Positions 48,974-58,869 of a DNA stretch of 64,000 nt are shown here, in pieces. Each line of letters begins with the position of its first letter. The first letter of the stretch is position 1. The notes beneath the pieces were generated by a model. That model had not been told where the DNA came from. It did not search any database and saw only the letters and a list, made by a program, of their open reading frames with translations. Source of the DNA: Lysobacterales bacterium 15-68-25 (lineage in GTDB: Bacteria; Pseudomonadota; Gammaproteobacteria; Xanthomonadales; Rhodanobacteraceae); the NCBI GenBank assembly GCA_002279065.1, contig NCKB01000003.1, forward strand, positions 1 through 64,000, given 5' to 3'. The position numbers and the translations under genes were made by a program.

Positions 48974-51900
48974 TTAGAACGTGTACTTCAGCGTCAGCAT
49001 CGCCGACCAGCGCGACACCACGCGAGTCGGGTTGGAACCACCGTCGTAGGTGCTCAGCTGCTGCGGCTGATAGTTGCCGTTCTTGTCGGTCGGCAGGTAG
49101 TACACGTACTGACCCTGTGCGTTTACGCCGCTGTAGCCAGCCAGGGTGCGGGTGAAGTACTGGATGGTCTGGGTCTGGCCCCAGTTCTTGTCCAACAGGT
49201 TCAGGAAGTTGTAGACGTCCAGGCGAACGATGCCCTTGTTGCCCTTGAACAGGCCCGGGATCTCCTGCTGGAAGCTCATGTCGAGCTGGTTCACCCACGG
49301 CAGGTGCGCACTGTTGCGCGCCGCGATCTGGCCGCGGTGCTTGCTCAGGTACTTGTCGTGGCTGATGAAGTCCTGGAACTGCTGGACGAGCTCGGGGCTG
49401 GCATTGCCGTAGCTCACACGCGGATCGTTGAGCGTCGGGATGTAGGCCGGATCCTCGTAGCTGATGCCGTCGCCATTCACGTCACCGGAGAAGATCCAGC
49501 TGTACGGCAGGCCGGAGTGGCCGTTGTAGAACGCCGAGATGCTGGTCTTGTAGTCGCCGAAGAACGCGTGCTGCCAGGTCAGCGAAGCCTTGAGCACCTT
49601 GGGGATGTTGCGGTCGGCGGTACCGGCCACTTCCTCGTTGGCGTTGGTGCGCACCACGTACTTGTAGCCCGACGAGGCCTGCGAGCTGTTGCCCGGGTTC
49701 ACCTCGGTCGCGTGGCTCAGCGTGAAGCTGACGTTGCCGAACCAGTTCTCGGAGAACGGCTTGGACAGCGCCAGGGTCAGGCTGTCCGACTTGCCCTTGT
49801 GGGTGTTGGTCAACAGCGTCGAGTACTTGTCGAAGGCGTAGTTGCGATAGAAGTTCGCATCCTTGCTCGAAGTCTCGCCCGGGTTCTTCCAGTACTGCAG
49901 GCGTCCGTCCGGCAGCAGGATCGGGTTGCCATTGGCGTCGGACGTCGGCGCACCGATGTTGAGCGCCTGGTACAGGATGCCGTCGCGTGTCTGGATGTGC
50001 TGCAGCTCGACCGAGCCGATCAGCCCCCACCACGGCAGTTCGCTGTCCAGCGCCAGGGTGGTCTTCCACACGGTCGGGAGCTTGAAGTTCGGGTCGATGG
50101 TGTCGACCACGCCACTCACGCTGCCGTTGCCGGCCGGACGGTTCTGGCTGTAGGGATCCGCACTGAACGGGGTCGTCGCCGGGTCGAACGACGAGTAGCT
50201 CGCCACCGTCAGGCCGTTGTTCTGGTACGGGTTGGTCATCCACACCGTCGGCGGGAAGGTCTGGAACAGGCCCACGCCGCCGCGCAGCTGCAGCATGCGC
50301 TCGGTGTCGAAGTTGTAGTTGAAGGACAGGCGGGGCTCGACAACCCGGTTCTTCGAACCCAGCGTCGAGTTGTTCGGGTAACCGAAGGTCTGCTCGAACG
50401 CGGCGTTGTACAGCGGCGGATGGTCGGAGTGCGGAATGTCGATGCGCACGCCATAGGTCACCGACAGGTTGTTGTTGACCTGCCAGGTGTCCTGCAGGAA
50501 CGGGCTGTACTGGCTGTACACCCACTTCGCCGCCACGTCATTGAGCGTGTAGCCGGCGGCCGGCTGGTACAGGAAGTAGGAGTTGTAGGCGGCGTTCTGG
50601 AAGTTGTCCAGACCCCAGAACGTGTACGAGCCGAACTCGGTGCGACCGAACAGGTTGTAGATGTCGTTGCGCTGGTAATCGATACCACCCTTGATGGTGT
50701 GATCACCCAGGTAGTAGGTACCGGCCAGGAACAGCGACCACTTCTTGGTCTGGATCGCGTTGTAGTGGCTGTACTGGTCTTCGCCCAGATAGACCGATGG
50801 ACCCTTGCCGGTGTCGCTCAGGTAGACCTGCACCTGCGGCTGGTCGGCGAAGCCGGCACGGTTCTGGGTGAACTTCTGGTAGCTGATCTTCGCCTCGGTC
50901 GAGAAGTTGTCGGACCAATCGTCGAACAACTGCAGCGCGGTGTTCTCGGTCAGGCTGTTCTTGGTGTACCAGTAGCTGCTCAGACCGATGTTGCTGGAGC
51001 TGTTGCCCTGGATGATCGGCTGGCTTTCCTTGGTGCGCTGGTACGTCAGGCTGGCGCGGTGGCTGTCGGTGATGTTCCAGTCGATCTTGGCCAGATACCG
51101 CTTGTCGTTGAGCTCGGAACCGCCGGCGCCGAACGTGCCGGGGTTCAGGCCCAGTGCCTTGGCCGTGTCGATCACCTTCTGCAGATCTCCCGGGGAGACC
51201 TTGTTGGACGTGGATGCGCCACTGCCCAGCGACGAGTCCAGACCGTTGGCGGAATCGGCGCCGATGCCGGTGGTCTTTTCCTGCTCGGCCGACACGAAGA
51301 AGAACAGCTTGTCCTTGATGATCGGACCACCGACGGTGAAACCGCCGGTCCAGTCACGCTTGTAGCCGGTGTAGCTGTAGCCGGGGTTGGACGAATCCAG
51401 CCAACCCGCGTCACCCACCATATGATTGGCGTTGCGGTAGGCGTAGTACACCGAACCATGGAACTGGTTGGTACCGGACTTGGTCACCGCGTTGATGTCG
51501 GCGCCCACGGCGTCCGAGGCGACATCGAAGTTGGCGGTGGAGATGTTGTACTCGGCGATGGTGTCGACCGAGATCGGCGAGCCCTGGTACGGCAGGCCGT
51601 TGGCATTCAGGCCGAACGGATCGCCCTGGGAGATGCCGTCCACGCTGATGTTGTTGTAGCGGTTCGGCAGGCCGGCCATCGAGATCGAGCCGTCACCCTG
51701 GTCGGTCACGTTGATGCGCGGGTCGAGGCGCGCGATGTCGTCGATCGAGCGGTTGCCCTGCGGCGTGGTGTCGAGCTGGCGCTGCGACACGTTGGTCGAC
51801 AGGCCCTTGTTGTCGGGCGAGAAGGTCTGCGCCAGCGCCGAGGCCGACACCGTCACCGCACCGAGGTCCTTCGCCTGGGAAGCACCGGCGATCTGCAGGT

Positions 51901-52228
51901 TGATCGCGGACGCCTGGCCCAGCTGCAGGTACACGTTGTCCTGCTGGGCGCTGGCCATGCCCTGCTTGCTGGCGGTGATGTCGAACGGACCACCCACGCG
52001 CAGGCCCTGCGCAACGTAGCGACCGTCGGCATCGGTGGTCACCACCTTGGTGGTGCCCGAGGGCTCGTGCACGATCTGCACGGTCGCGCCGGCAACCGGC
52101 TGGCCATTGGCGTCGACCACGCGGCCGGACACGGCGGCGGAGGTGACGTTCTGCGCAAACGCCGGCGCAGAGACCAGCAGGCTGGCGATCGCCAGCGGCA
52201 GGAGTTTGGTGCGGATTCGACTGTTCAT
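48974..52228 (-). CDS. Oar-like TonB-dependent outer membrane receptor
   Basis: The 1084-aa protein has a signal peptide (1-26, LAIASLLVSAPAFA), a carboxypeptidase-regulatory-like domain (about 32-118, GRVVDANGQPVAGATV), a plug domain (about 145-250, with RSIDDIARLDPRINVTDQGDG) and a large beta-barrel ending in the outer membrane signal MLTLKYTF. This is the Myxococcus Oar-type subfamily, abundant in Xanthomonadales. Its members import large or unusual substrates; the substrate here is unknown. The ATG at 52228 has AAGGG upstream. It is monocistronic with its own terminator. Confidence 0.92.
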   Translation of the reverse strand: MNSRIRTKLLPLAIASLLVSAPAFAQNVTSAAVSGRVVDANGQPVAGATVQIVHEPSGTTKVVTTDADGRYVAQGLRVGGPFDITASKQGMASAQQDNVYLQLGQASAINLQIAGASQAKDLGAVTVSASALAQTFSPDNKGLSTNVSQRQLDTTPQGNRSIDDIARLDPRINVTDQGDGSISMAGLPNRYNNISVDGISQGDPFGLNANGLPYQGSPISVDTIAEYNISTANFDVASDAVGADINAVTKSGTNQFHGSVYYAYRNANHMVGDAGWLDSSNPGYSYTGYKRDWTGGFTVGGPIIKDKLFFFVSAEQEKTTGIGADSANGLDSSLGSGASTSNKVSPGDLQKVIDTAKALGLNPGTFGAGGSELNDKRYLAKIDWNITDSHRASLTYQRTKESQPIIQGNSSSNIGLSSYWYTKNSLTENTALQLFDDWSDNFSTEAKISYQKFTQNRAGFADQPQVQVYLSDTGKGPSVYLGEDQYSHYNAIQTKKWSLFLAGTYYLGDHTIKGGIDYQRNDIYNLFGRTEFGSYTFWGLDNFQNAAYNSYFLYQPAAGYTLNDVAAKWVYSQYSPFLQDTWQVNNNLSVTYGVRIDIPHSDHPPLYNAAFEQTFGYPNNSTLGSKNRVVEPRLSFNYNFDTERMLQLRGGVGLFQTFPPTVWMTNPYQNNGLTVASYSSFDPATTPFSADPYSQNRPAGNGSVSGVVDTIDPNFKLPTVWKTTLALDSELPWWGLIGSVELQHIQTRDGILYQALNIGAPTSDANGNPILLPDGRLQYWKNPGETSSKDANFYRNYAFDKYSTLLTNTHKGKSDSLTLALSKPFSENWFGNVSFTLSHATEVNPGNSSQASSGYKYVVRTNANEEVAGTADRNIPKVLKASLTWQHAFFGDYKTSISAFYNGHSGLPYSWIFSGDVNGDGISYEDPAYIPTLNDPRVSYGNASPELVQQFQDFISHDKYLSKHRGQIAARNSAHLPWVNQLDMSFQQEIPGLFKGNKGIVRLDVYNFLNLLDKNWGQTQTIQYFTRTLAGYSGVNAQGQYVYYLPTDKNGNYQPQQLSTYDGGSNPTRVVSRWSAMLTLKYTF

Positions 52229-52390
52229 TACGTTATCGACCCTTGAGTTCGCAATGGAAATCGGCAGTGAAAGCAAGAACGTACGAATGCCCGGCCAAGG
52301 CCAGGCTTCCAGGACGAACGCGTTTCCCCGGTTGTTTGACGCTTGTTATTGATTTCGGCGTGCGGTGGCGAGCGCCAACCGCGAACTGAT

Positions 52391-52423
52391 CGTTAAACCG
52401 ACTTTAACGACAGTGTATGACAG
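52391..52423 (-). promoter_or_regulatory. Inverted repeat and CTGTC direct repeat upstream of the receptor
   Basis: CGTTAAA-N5-TTTAACG (52391-52409) is a perfect 7+7 inverted repeat. Overlapping it on the minus strand is CTGTCAT-ACA-CTGTCGT (52407-52423), a direct repeat resembling a Pho box but with 10- rather than 11-base spacing. Both lie 163-195 bases before the receptor start. The rest of the 253-base gap shows nothing I can name. Confidence 0.4.
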
Positions 52424-52481
52424 ATTCGTAACGGTTTCACTGCGTGTGGACAACACGCCGCGCCGTCCGGCCAGGCACGGC

Positions 52482-54197
52482 TCAACGTCGCCCCAGGTAG
52501 CGGGCTCGCTTGGCAGGCTTGAGGTTCGCCAGATCGAGCATGACCAGCCCGTCGACGCAGCCGGAAAAGCCCGGATCCTCGCCGAAGTCGAGGAACTGGA
52601 CCCCCTGCGGTTCCACCAGGTCGACGTATTGCCGGTACAGCACCGGGAGGCTCACGCCCAACGCATCGAGATGATGCTTGAGCTTGCCAAGTCCTTCCGC
52701 CGGATCCAGGCCACCCAGTGCCGCGCGGACCGTGTCGAGGACTCCATCGGAGACCACGAAAGGCTGTCGCGCCGAAGCCAGCCCCGGCGCACCGAAATAG
52801 TGGCGATGCGCCGCCGCGATCCACTCCCGCGCTTCGCGTGGAATGTTGACCGACATGCTGACCGGCCCGAACAGGTAGCGCAGGTCCGGATGACGCTGCA
52901 GGTAGAGGCCAATGCCCTGCCACAGCTGGTCGAGCGCGCGGGATTTCCAGTACGCCGGCGCAATGAAACTGCGCCCGAGCTCCAGCCCCTGCGCAAGACG
53001 GGACTCGAGGGCCGGCGAGTAGGTGAACAGGCTGGAGGTGTACAGCGCCGCCATGCCGCGCGCGGCGATGATCCGGCCGCCGTGACCGAACCGGTACGAG
53101 CCGACGATGCGCAACGCCTTGGGGTCCCACAACACAAGATGTTCGTAATAGGCATCGTAGGCGTCGAGATCACGGCGCGCGCCGGTGCCCTCGCCGACCT
53201 TGCGGAACGTGAGCTCGCGCAGGCGGCCGATTTCGCGCAGCACGGCGCTGTCAGTAGAACCCTGCAGCAACAGCACCTGCTTGCCGTCGGCCAGGTCGGC
53301 GAGCTTTTCCGCCTCGGCCGCCAGTTCGGCCACCACGCGCTCGGTCGGCTCCGGATGGGCGAGCGGAGCCTGGCCACCGAAGATCAGGCCGCGGTGGCGG
53401 CCGACCCGATAGACGTGGCGGCGCATCAGTTTTGCCGCCTGCGCCGGATCGCCGGCGCTGCGCTGGGCCAGTTCCTCCGCACTCACCAGCGCGCCGACGC
53501 TGAAGCCGATGCGCTGCTGCCGCGCCGGCGTCACCGCCTCGCGCGGCAGCATGGCGGTGGACAGCGGCTTGGCGAACATCGACACGCCGTAGAACATCGC
53601 CGAATTGCGTGCGGCCACGTGGATGGGTAGCACCGGGGCCTTGCTCCTGAGCGCAAGCCGCGCGAAACCGTCCGACCAGGCACCATCGCGCAGGCCGCCC
53701 GGCCCCAGCCTCGACACCTCGCCGGCCGGAAACACGATCAGCGCCTCGCCGTTTTCCAGCGCGCGGTAGATGTTTCGCATCTTCGACGCGGCGCCCTTGC
53801 CGAACACGTCCACCGGCAGCAGCAGCGGGCGCAATGGCTCGACCAGCGCAAGCCAGTCGTTGCCCAGAATGCGTACATCCGGCCGCACCGAGCCGATCAG
53901 GTGCAGCAGCGCCAGCGCATCGACCATGCCCAGCGGATGGTTGGCCACCACCAGCAGCGGGCCATCGACCGGAATGTTCTCGCGTTCGCGTGGATTGATC
54001 CGGTAACTGGCGCCGAGTTCGTCCAGCGTGCGGTCGACGAAGGCCAGGCCCTGGACGTCGCCCACCGCCTTTAGCACGCGATTGAACCCGGCCTCGTCAG
54101 CCAGCCGGCCCAGCATGCCCGCGACGGGGCGGCGCAGGCGGGGATGCTGGGCGAGCCAGGGCAGGCGTTCGATGAGGCTCTTGTCGATGCTGAGCAT
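52482..54197 (-). CDS. Two-domain acyltransferase, OlsF-like (PlsC-type plus OlsB-type GNAT)
   Basis: In this 571-aa protein the N-terminal half (about 60-270) is a lysophospholipid-type acyltransferase with the catalytic HxxxxD in NHPLGMVDAL and the acceptor motif FPAGEVSR. The C-terminal half (about 310-560) is a GNAT/hemolysin-like N-acyltransferase of the OlsB type (LRELTFRKVGEG, YEHLVLWDPKALRIVGSYR, RSFIAP, FGPVSMS). Serratia OlsF, with this arrangement, makes ornithine lipid alone. The start was set at 54197, six bases after AAGGAG. Confidence 0.82.
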   Translation of the reverse strand: MLSIDKSLIERLPWLAQHPRLRRPVAGMLGRLADEAGFNRVLKAVGDVQGLAFVDRTLDELGASYRINPRERENIPVDGPLLVVANHPLGMVDALALLHLIGSVRPDVRILGNDWLALVEPLRPLLLPVDVFGKGAASKMRNIYRALENGEALIVFPAGEVSRLGPGGLRDGAWSDGFARLALRSKAPVLPIHVAARNSAMFYGVSMFAKPLSTAMLPREAVTPARQQRIGFSVGALVSAEELAQRSAGDPAQAAKLMRRHVYRVGRHRGLIFGGQAPLAHPEPTERVVAELAAEAEKLADLADGKQVLLLQGSTDSAVLREIGRLRELTFRKVGEGTGARRDLDAYDAYYEHLVLWDPKALRIVGSYRFGHGGRIIAARGMAALYTSSLFTYSPALESRLAQGLELGRSFIAPAYWKSRALDQLWQGIGLYLQRHPDLRYLFGPVSMSVNIPREAREWIAAAHRHYFGAPGLASARQPFVVSDGVLDTVRAALGGLDPAEGLGKLKHHLDALGVSLPVLYRQYVDLVEPQGVQFLDFGEDPGFSGCVDGLVMLDLANLKPAKRARYLGRR

Positions 54198-54294
54198 GAC
54201 CATCTCCTTGGACTGCGCCCATGCTGGCGTCCAATTATGACAGCCGCTCGAAACCCGCAAATATCTGCGTCACACAGCCGCAGACTGGAACGGT

Positions 54295-54906
54295 TCAGAC
54301 AGTCAGGTGGAGGTAGGCGGCCACGCCGCCCAGGAACATCTGCACCGAGAGGGCGATCAGCAGCATGCCCATCACCCGCTCCAACGCGGTCAGCACGCTC
54401 TCGCCCAGCCAACGGAACAGGTAGGTGGAGCTGAGCAGGATCGCCGAGGTCGCCAGCCACGCCAGCACCAGCGCGGTGGCCCAGTCGGCGGTGCGGCCGG
54501 GCTGGGTGTTGGTCAGCAGCAGCAACGCCGCCATCGCCGAAGGCCCGGCCACGCCTGGAATCGCCATCGGCACGATGAACGGCTCGGCCTGCCCCGGCTT
54601 GCCGAAGATGCCGCCGCCGTCGGCCGGCGGGAAGACCATGCGGATGCCGATCAGGAACAGCACGATGCCGCCGGCGATGCTGATCGATTCCTGCTTGAGC
54701 TGCAGCGCCTTGAGGATCAGCTGCCCGCCGACCAGGAAGCCCAACAGCACACCCAGTGCGATCAGCAACTCGCGCACCATCACGATGCGTCGCCGCCGCG
54801 GCGGCACGTCCTTGAGCAGGCTCAGGAAGAACGGGATGTTGCCCAGCGGATCCATGATCAGGAACAGCAGGATTCCCGCCGACAACGTGGTCATCTGCGT
54901 TTCCAT
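54295..54906 (-). CDS. MarC-family membrane protein
   Basis: This 203-aa protein has six predicted membrane helices. Family features are FLIMDPLGNIPFFLSLLKDV in the first helix region and PFIVPMAIPGVAGPSAMAALLLL in the middle. MarC/YhgN proteins are inner membrane proteins of uncertain function (some annotated as NAAT amino acid transporters). GAGG lies eight bases before the ATG chosen (METQMTTL). A frame extended by nine codons is possible. Confidence 0.88.
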   Translation of the reverse strand: METQMTTLSAGILLFLIMDPLGNIPFFLSLLKDVPPRRRRIVMVRELLIALGVLLGFLVGGQLILKALQLKQESISIAGGIVLFLIGIRMVFPPADGGGIFGKPGQAEPFIVPMAIPGVAGPSAMAALLLLTNTQPGRTADWATALVLAWLATSAILLSSTYLFRWLGESVLTALERVMGMLLIALSVQMFLGGVAAYLHLTV

Positions 54907-54956
54907 CGAACGAACCTCGATATTGCGTTGCATCCGGCCTGTCGGCCGGACATGGA

Positions 54957-55721
54957 TCAGTGCTTGCGAAGATCGAGCACAGCACCGCGTGCGGCCGCAC
55001 CGCCCGGCCCGAGCAGGTGGACGATCGCTTCCGCGGTGGCGTCCGGCGGCGGCTGCTTGAGGGTGTCCTCGCCGAAATAGGCCTCGCGACGCAAGGCCGT
55101 GCGCATCGGCGCGGGGAGCACCACCTGCACGCGGAAGCTGCCGCGATCATGTTCCTGGTGCAGGATCGCCGCCATGCGCTCCAGTGCTGCCTTGGAAACC
55201 CCGTAGGCACCCCAGTGCGCGCGCGACAGCAGCTCCGGATCGTCCAGCACGAATACCACCGCACTGTCGTCCGCCCGCTTGAGCAGCGGCAGGCAGGCCT
55301 GGGTGATCGCGAACGGTGCGGACACGTTGACATGCATCGCACGCAAGAAGTGATCGGGCTTGTGCATCGCCAGCGGGGTCAGGCCGGTGAAGCTGACCGC
55401 GGCATGCACGATGCCGTCGAGCCGCCCCAGGTCGCGCTCGATGGCATCGGCCAACGCTTCGTAATCGACGGGGGTCGCAGCCTCCAGATCCAGGGGATGG
55501 ATCACCGGCTCGGGGAGTCCGGCGCGCACCATCTCGTCGTAGAGCTGCTCGAGCTGGCGCTTGCGCCGCCCGGCCAGGATCACCGTGGCGCCGGCTCGCG
55601 CGGCCGCCTTGGACACCGCCGAACCGAGGCCACCGTAGGCGCCGGTCACCAGCACCACCCGTCCGGCGAGCGAACCGGCCGGCGCCTCATCGACCGGCAG
55701 GCGGACCAGCGGCAGCGCCAT
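54957..55721 (-). CDS. Short-chain dehydrogenase/reductase (YciK-like)
   Basis: The 254-aa protein has a Rossmann dinucleotide motif TGAYGGLGSAV near residue 26, Asn-containing VNVSAPF and the catalytic YGVSKAALERM. One expected Ser upstream of Tyr falls in a DDPELLSRAHWGAYG region, so catalysis may be atypical, as in YciK. Its start overlaps the grxD stop (TGATG), indicating coupling. Substrate unknown. Confidence 0.87.
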   Translation of the reverse strand: MALPLVRLPVDEAPAGSLAGRVVLVTGAYGGLGSAVSKAAARAGATVILAGRRKRQLEQLYDEMVRAGLPEPVIHPLDLEAATPVDYEALADAIERDLGRLDGIVHAAVSFTGLTPLAMHKPDHFLRAMHVNVSAPFAITQACLPLLKRADDSAVVFVLDDPELLSRAHWGAYGVSKAALERMAAILHQEHDRGSFRVQVVLPAPMRTALRREAYFGEDTLKQPPPDATAEAIVHLLGPGGAAARGAVLDLRKH

Positions 55722-56044
55722 CAGTGCACCACCCCGGCCACGTCCTGGGCCATGCGCTCGAGTTCGCCGGCCACGTGCAGGTCCTCGATGATGTCGCAGC
55801 CGCCGATCAGCTCGCCCTGGATGTACAACTGCGGAAAGGTGGGCCAGTTGGCGTAGTGCGGCAGCGCCGCGCGCACCTCCGGGTCGGCCAGCACGTTGAC
55901 CGCGTGGAAGGACGCTCCGGCGGCCTGCAGTGCCTGCACCGCGCGACTGGAAAATCCGCACATGGGGAACTGCGGCGTGCCTTTCATGAAGAGCACCATC
56001 GGATGCTCGGCGAGCACCGCCTTGATTCGTTCGTTAACGTCCAT
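55721..56044 (-). CDS. grxD: Monothiol glutaredoxin Grx4
   Basis: This 107-aa CGFS-type glutaredoxin carries [2Fe-2S] clusters with glutathione and BolA partners. The active site is PMCGFSSRAVQAL, with MKGTPQ, TFPQLYIQGELIGGCDI and the GSH-binding region. The start MDVNERIKAVL matches the family; MMKSRA six codons upstream is an alternative. It is divergent from sodB (121 bases), an oxidative-stress neighbour seen in other gammaproteobacteria. Confidence 0.95.
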   Translation of the reverse strand: MDVNERIKAVLAEHPMVLFMKGTPQFPMCGFSSRAVQALQAAGASFHAVNVLADPEVRAALPHYANWPTFPQLYIQGELIGGCDIIEDLHVAGELERMAQDVAGVVH

Positions 56045-56165
56045 AGCTCGGGATTTCATCACTACAATGCAGGCAAGCCGCTAGTGTATCAGCCGCTTCC
56101 CCGGCCCCGCTCGGGTGCGGTCATTCCCTTTTCCCCTTTCCAGCCAACGTCAAGGAGCCATCGCC

Positions 56166-56744
56166 ATGGCGATCGAACTACCCGCCCTGCCCTACGAAAA
56201 GAACGCCCTCGAGCCGCACATCTCGGCCGAGACGCTGGAGTACCACTACGGCAAGCACCACCAGGCCTACGTCACCAACCTCAACAACCTGATCAAGGGC
56301 ACCGAGTTTGAAGGCGCGGCGCTCGAGGACATCGTCCGGAAGTCCTCCGGCGGAGTGTTCAACAACGCCGCCCAGGTGTGGAACCACACTTTCTACTGGA
56401 ACTCGATGAAGCCCAACGGCGGCGGCGAGCCGACCGGCAAGCTGGCCGACGCGATCAACAAGGCGTTCGGCTCGTTCGAGAAATTCAAGGAGGAGTTCTC
56501 CAAGTCCGCCGCCGGCAACTTCGGTTCGGGCTGGACCTGGCTGGTGCAGCGCCCGGACGGTTCGCTCGGCATCGTCAACACGTCGAACGCCGCCACGCCG
56601 ATCACCGGCAGCGACAAGCCGCTGTTCACCATGGACGTGTGGGAACACGCCTACTACGTCGATTACCGCAATGCCCGCCCGAAATACATCGAGGCGTTCT
56701 GGAACCTGGTGAACTGGGACTTCGCGGCCAAGAACCTGGCCTGA
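56166..56744 (+). CDS. sodB: Superoxide dismutase, iron type
   Basis: The 192-aa cytoplasmic SOD has metal ligands His in [12 protein letters not shown], His in WNHTFYW, and Asp/His in [14 protein letters not shown]. The [12 protein letters not shown] segment supports the Fe form. The ATG at 56166 has AAGGAG nine bases upstream. Length equals that of E. coli SodB (193). Confidence 0.97.
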   Translation: MAIELPALPYEKNALEPHISAETLEYHYGKHHQAYVTNLNNLIKGTEFEGAALEDIVRKSSGGVFNNAAQVWNHTFYWNSMKPNGGGEPTGKLADAINKAFGSFEKFKEEFSKSAAGNFGSGWTWLVQRPDGSLGIVNTSNAATPITGSDKPLFTMDVWEHAYYVDYRNARPKYIEAFWNLVNWDFAAKNLA

Positions 56745-56764
56745 TCCCGATCCAGCGTTCGACC

Positions 56765-56800
56765 AAAAAAAGCGGAGCCGGCGACGGCTCCGCTTTTTTT
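56765..56800. terminator. Bidirectional terminator between sodB and purK
   Basis: Stem AGCGGAGCCG / CGGCTCCGCT with a 4-base loop, flanked by A6 and T7, between the convergent genes. Confidence 0.94.
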
Positions 56801-56830
56801 CATGCCTGACGTGCGCCGGGCCCGCCAGCC

Positions 56831-57988
56831 TCAGTCGCCGAACGCCCCGCGCACACCGGCCACGGCGGACTCCCAGCCGATCACCCGGGCCAGCGCCTCG
56901 GCCCGCTCGAGCAGGGTGGCGGCATCCGGCGCGCACAGCGTGGCGTGGCCCACCTTGCGGCCGGGGCGCGCCTGCTTGCCGTAGTCGTGCCAGTGGCCGT
57001 CGATGGTGCGCAGCACCGGCGCCGGGTCGGGCAGCGCGCCGATCCAGTTGAACATCAGCGAGGCGCCGCGGGCCCCGGTATCGCCCAGCGGCAACCCAAG
57101 CACCGCACGCACGTGGTTCTCGAACTGACTGGTATGCGCGCCCTCGATCGTCCAGTGACCCGAGTTGTGCACCCGCGGCGCCATCTCGTTGCCCAGCAGC
57201 TCGCCATCCCTTACGAAAAGCTCCAGCGCGAACACCCCCACGTAGTCCAGCCGCTCGGCCAGCACCCGGGCGAGCGCGGTGGCTCGCGGCTGCAGCATCT
57301 CGATGTCCGGCGCCGGCGCGAGGCTCAGGCTGAGCACGCCGTCGGTGTGCCAGTTGCGCGTGAGCGGCCAGGTGCGGAACTCGCCGTCGCGCCCGCGCAC
57401 CGCAACCACCGACAGCTCGCGCTCGAACGGCACGAAGGCCTCGAGGATCAGGCCATGGATCGCCGCCTGGGCCCCGAGCGCCTCCCACGCCGCATCGGCG
57501 TCGGCCTGCGAACGCAGGCGGAACTGTCCCTTCCCGTCATAACCCAGGCGCCGGGTCTTGAGGATCGCCGGGGCGCCGGTGACGGCCAGCGCACGATCGA
57601 GGTCCTCACGCGTGTCCACCGCGACGAACTCCGGCGTGGCCAGCCCGCATTCGCGAAACAGGGTCTTCTCGGTCAGCCGGTCCTGCGCCACGGCCAGCGC
57701 CCCCGGGTTCGGATACACCGCGACCCGCTCGGCCAACCATTCGGCCGTGCTCGCCGGCACGTTCTCGAAATCGAAGGTCACTGCATCCACGCGGGCGGCG
57801 AAACCGGCCAAGGCCTCGTGATCGGACCAGTCGGCCACGATCAGCGGCGCTACCTGGCCGGCACAAGCATCGGCCGCGGTGTCGACCACCAGCGTCTTGA
57901 CGCCCAGCGGTGCCGCGGCAAGCGTGAGCATCCGCGCCAGCTGGCCACCACCGAGGATTCCGAGTACCGGCTGTCGACGCCCGCTCAT
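56831..57988 (-). CDS. purK: N5-carboxyaminoimidazole ribonucleotide synthase PurK
   Basis: The 385-aa ATP-grasp enzyme of purine synthesis converts AIR and bicarbonate to N5-CAIR. The N-terminal [16 protein letters not shown] is followed by the ATP-grasp core ([51 protein letters not shown]). The product feeds PurE, whose gene overlaps it by four bases. Confidence 0.96.
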   Translation of the reverse strand: MSGRRQPVLGILGGGQLARMLTLAAAPLGVKTLVVDTAADACAGQVAPLIVADWSDHEALAGFAARVDAVTFDFENVPASTAEWLAERVAVYPNPGALAVAQDRLTEKTLFRECGLATPEFVAVDTREDLDRALAVTGAPAILKTRRLGYDGKGQFRLRSQADADAAWEALGAQAAIHGLILEAFVPFERELSVVAVRGRDGEFRTWPLTRNWHTDGVLSLSLAPAPDIEMLQPRATALARVLAERLDYVGVFALELFVRDGELLGNEMAPRVHNSGHWTIEGAHTSQFENHVRAVLGLPLGDTGARGASLMFNWIGALPDPAPVLRTIDGHWHDYGKQARPGRKVGHATLCAPDAATLLERAEALARVIGWESAVAGVRGAFGD

Positions 57989-58488
57989 GCGCGCGGATCC
58001 GGGTGATCCAGCACCTGCCGGGTCTGGTCGGCGCGGAACGCCTCGACCGCCTCGGCCAGCGCGGGATCGTTGAGCGCCAGGACGGCGGCCGCCAGCAGCG
58101 CCGCATTCACCGCGCCGGCCCGACCGATGGCCAGCGTGCCCACCGGGATGCCGGCGGGCATCTGCGCGATCGACAGCAGCGAATCCATGCCGCTGAGGGC
58201 CTTGGACTGCACCGGCACGCCGAACACCGGCAGCCGGGTCTTGGCTGCCAGCATGCCCGGCAGATGGGCGGCGCCACCGGCACCGGCAATGATCACCTGG
58301 ATGCCGCGCCCTGCTGCCTCCTCGGCGTACCGGAACAGCAGATCCGGGGTTCGATGGGCCGACACGACCCGGACCTCGTGAGCGACGCCCAACCGGGTCA
58401 GATACTCGGCAGCATGCTGCATGGTTTCCCAGTCGGACCGGGAACCCATGACTACGCCCACCCGCGGTGGCACGGCGGTAATCGTCAT
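57985..58488 (-). CDS. purE: N5-carboxyaminoimidazole ribonucleotide mutase PurE
   Basis: This 167-aa class I PurE has [14 protein letters not shown] (CAIR-binding Ser/Asp), [12 protein letters not shown] with the catalytic His, and [14 protein letters not shown]. Start ATG 58488 (MTITAV); an ATG five codons earlier is possible. A TACAAT box lies at 58512-58517 on the same strand. Confidence 0.96.
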   Translation of the reverse strand: MTITAVPPRVGVVMGSRSDWETMQHAAEYLTRLGVAHEVRVVSAHRTPDLLFRYAEEAAGRGIQVIIAGAGGAAHLPGMLAAKTRLPVFGVPVQSKALSGMDSLLSIAQMPAGIPVGTLAIGRAGAVNAALLAAAVLALNDPALAEAVEAFRADQTRQVLDHPDPRA

Positions 58489-58548
58489 GGCTGGGCCATC
58501 CAAAAGCCGCTATTGTAAAAGCTTTCCTGCCGCCCTACATCCCGCCCC

Positions 58549-58818
58549 ATGGACAAACGCCTGCTCGACATCCTGTGCTGCCCGGTCAGCAAGACGCCCG
58601 TTCGGCCAGCCACGCGGAGCGAGCTGGACAGCATCAACCGGGCGGTCGCTGCCGGCCAACTGGCCACCGTCGCCGGCGTGCCCGTCGGCGCACGGGTCGA
58701 GGAAGCGCTGATCACCACCGACCGCAAAGTGCTGTACCGGATCGAGGACGGGATTCCGGTGATGCTGCCCGAAGAGGGTATCGGCACCCTGCAGGTCTCC
58801 GACTTCCCGCACGGATAA
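58549..58818 (+). CDS. Trm112-family small protein (YcaR-like)
   Basis: The 89-aa protein begins MDKRLLDILCCPVSKTPVRP and contains RKVLYRIEDGIPVMLPEE, the Trm112/UPF0434 signature. Bacterial members are small partners of methyltransferases or of unknown role. It has about 25 more residues between the two motifs than YcaR (60 aa). It is divergent from purE. Confidence 0.87.
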   Translation: MDKRLLDILCCPVSKTPVRPATRSELDSINRAVAAGQLATVAGVPVGARVEEALITTDRKVLYRIEDGIPVMLPEEGIGTLQVSDFPHG

Positions 58819-58869
58819 TTGGAAAACTGCGGTCCGTCACATGGTTTGGAGCCGGGTTTGGGCATATCG

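Noticed and set aside
49304-52246. 980-codon open frame on the plus strand
   Set aside because: It lies wholly opposite the Oar-like receptor, whose signal peptide, plug and barrel are clear. The mirror product is low-complexity Val/Arg/Gly sequence.
52407-52423. Canonical Pho box before the receptor
   Set aside because: The two CTGTC half-sites are 10 rather than 11 bases apart, so it is kept only as a repeat of unknown meaning.
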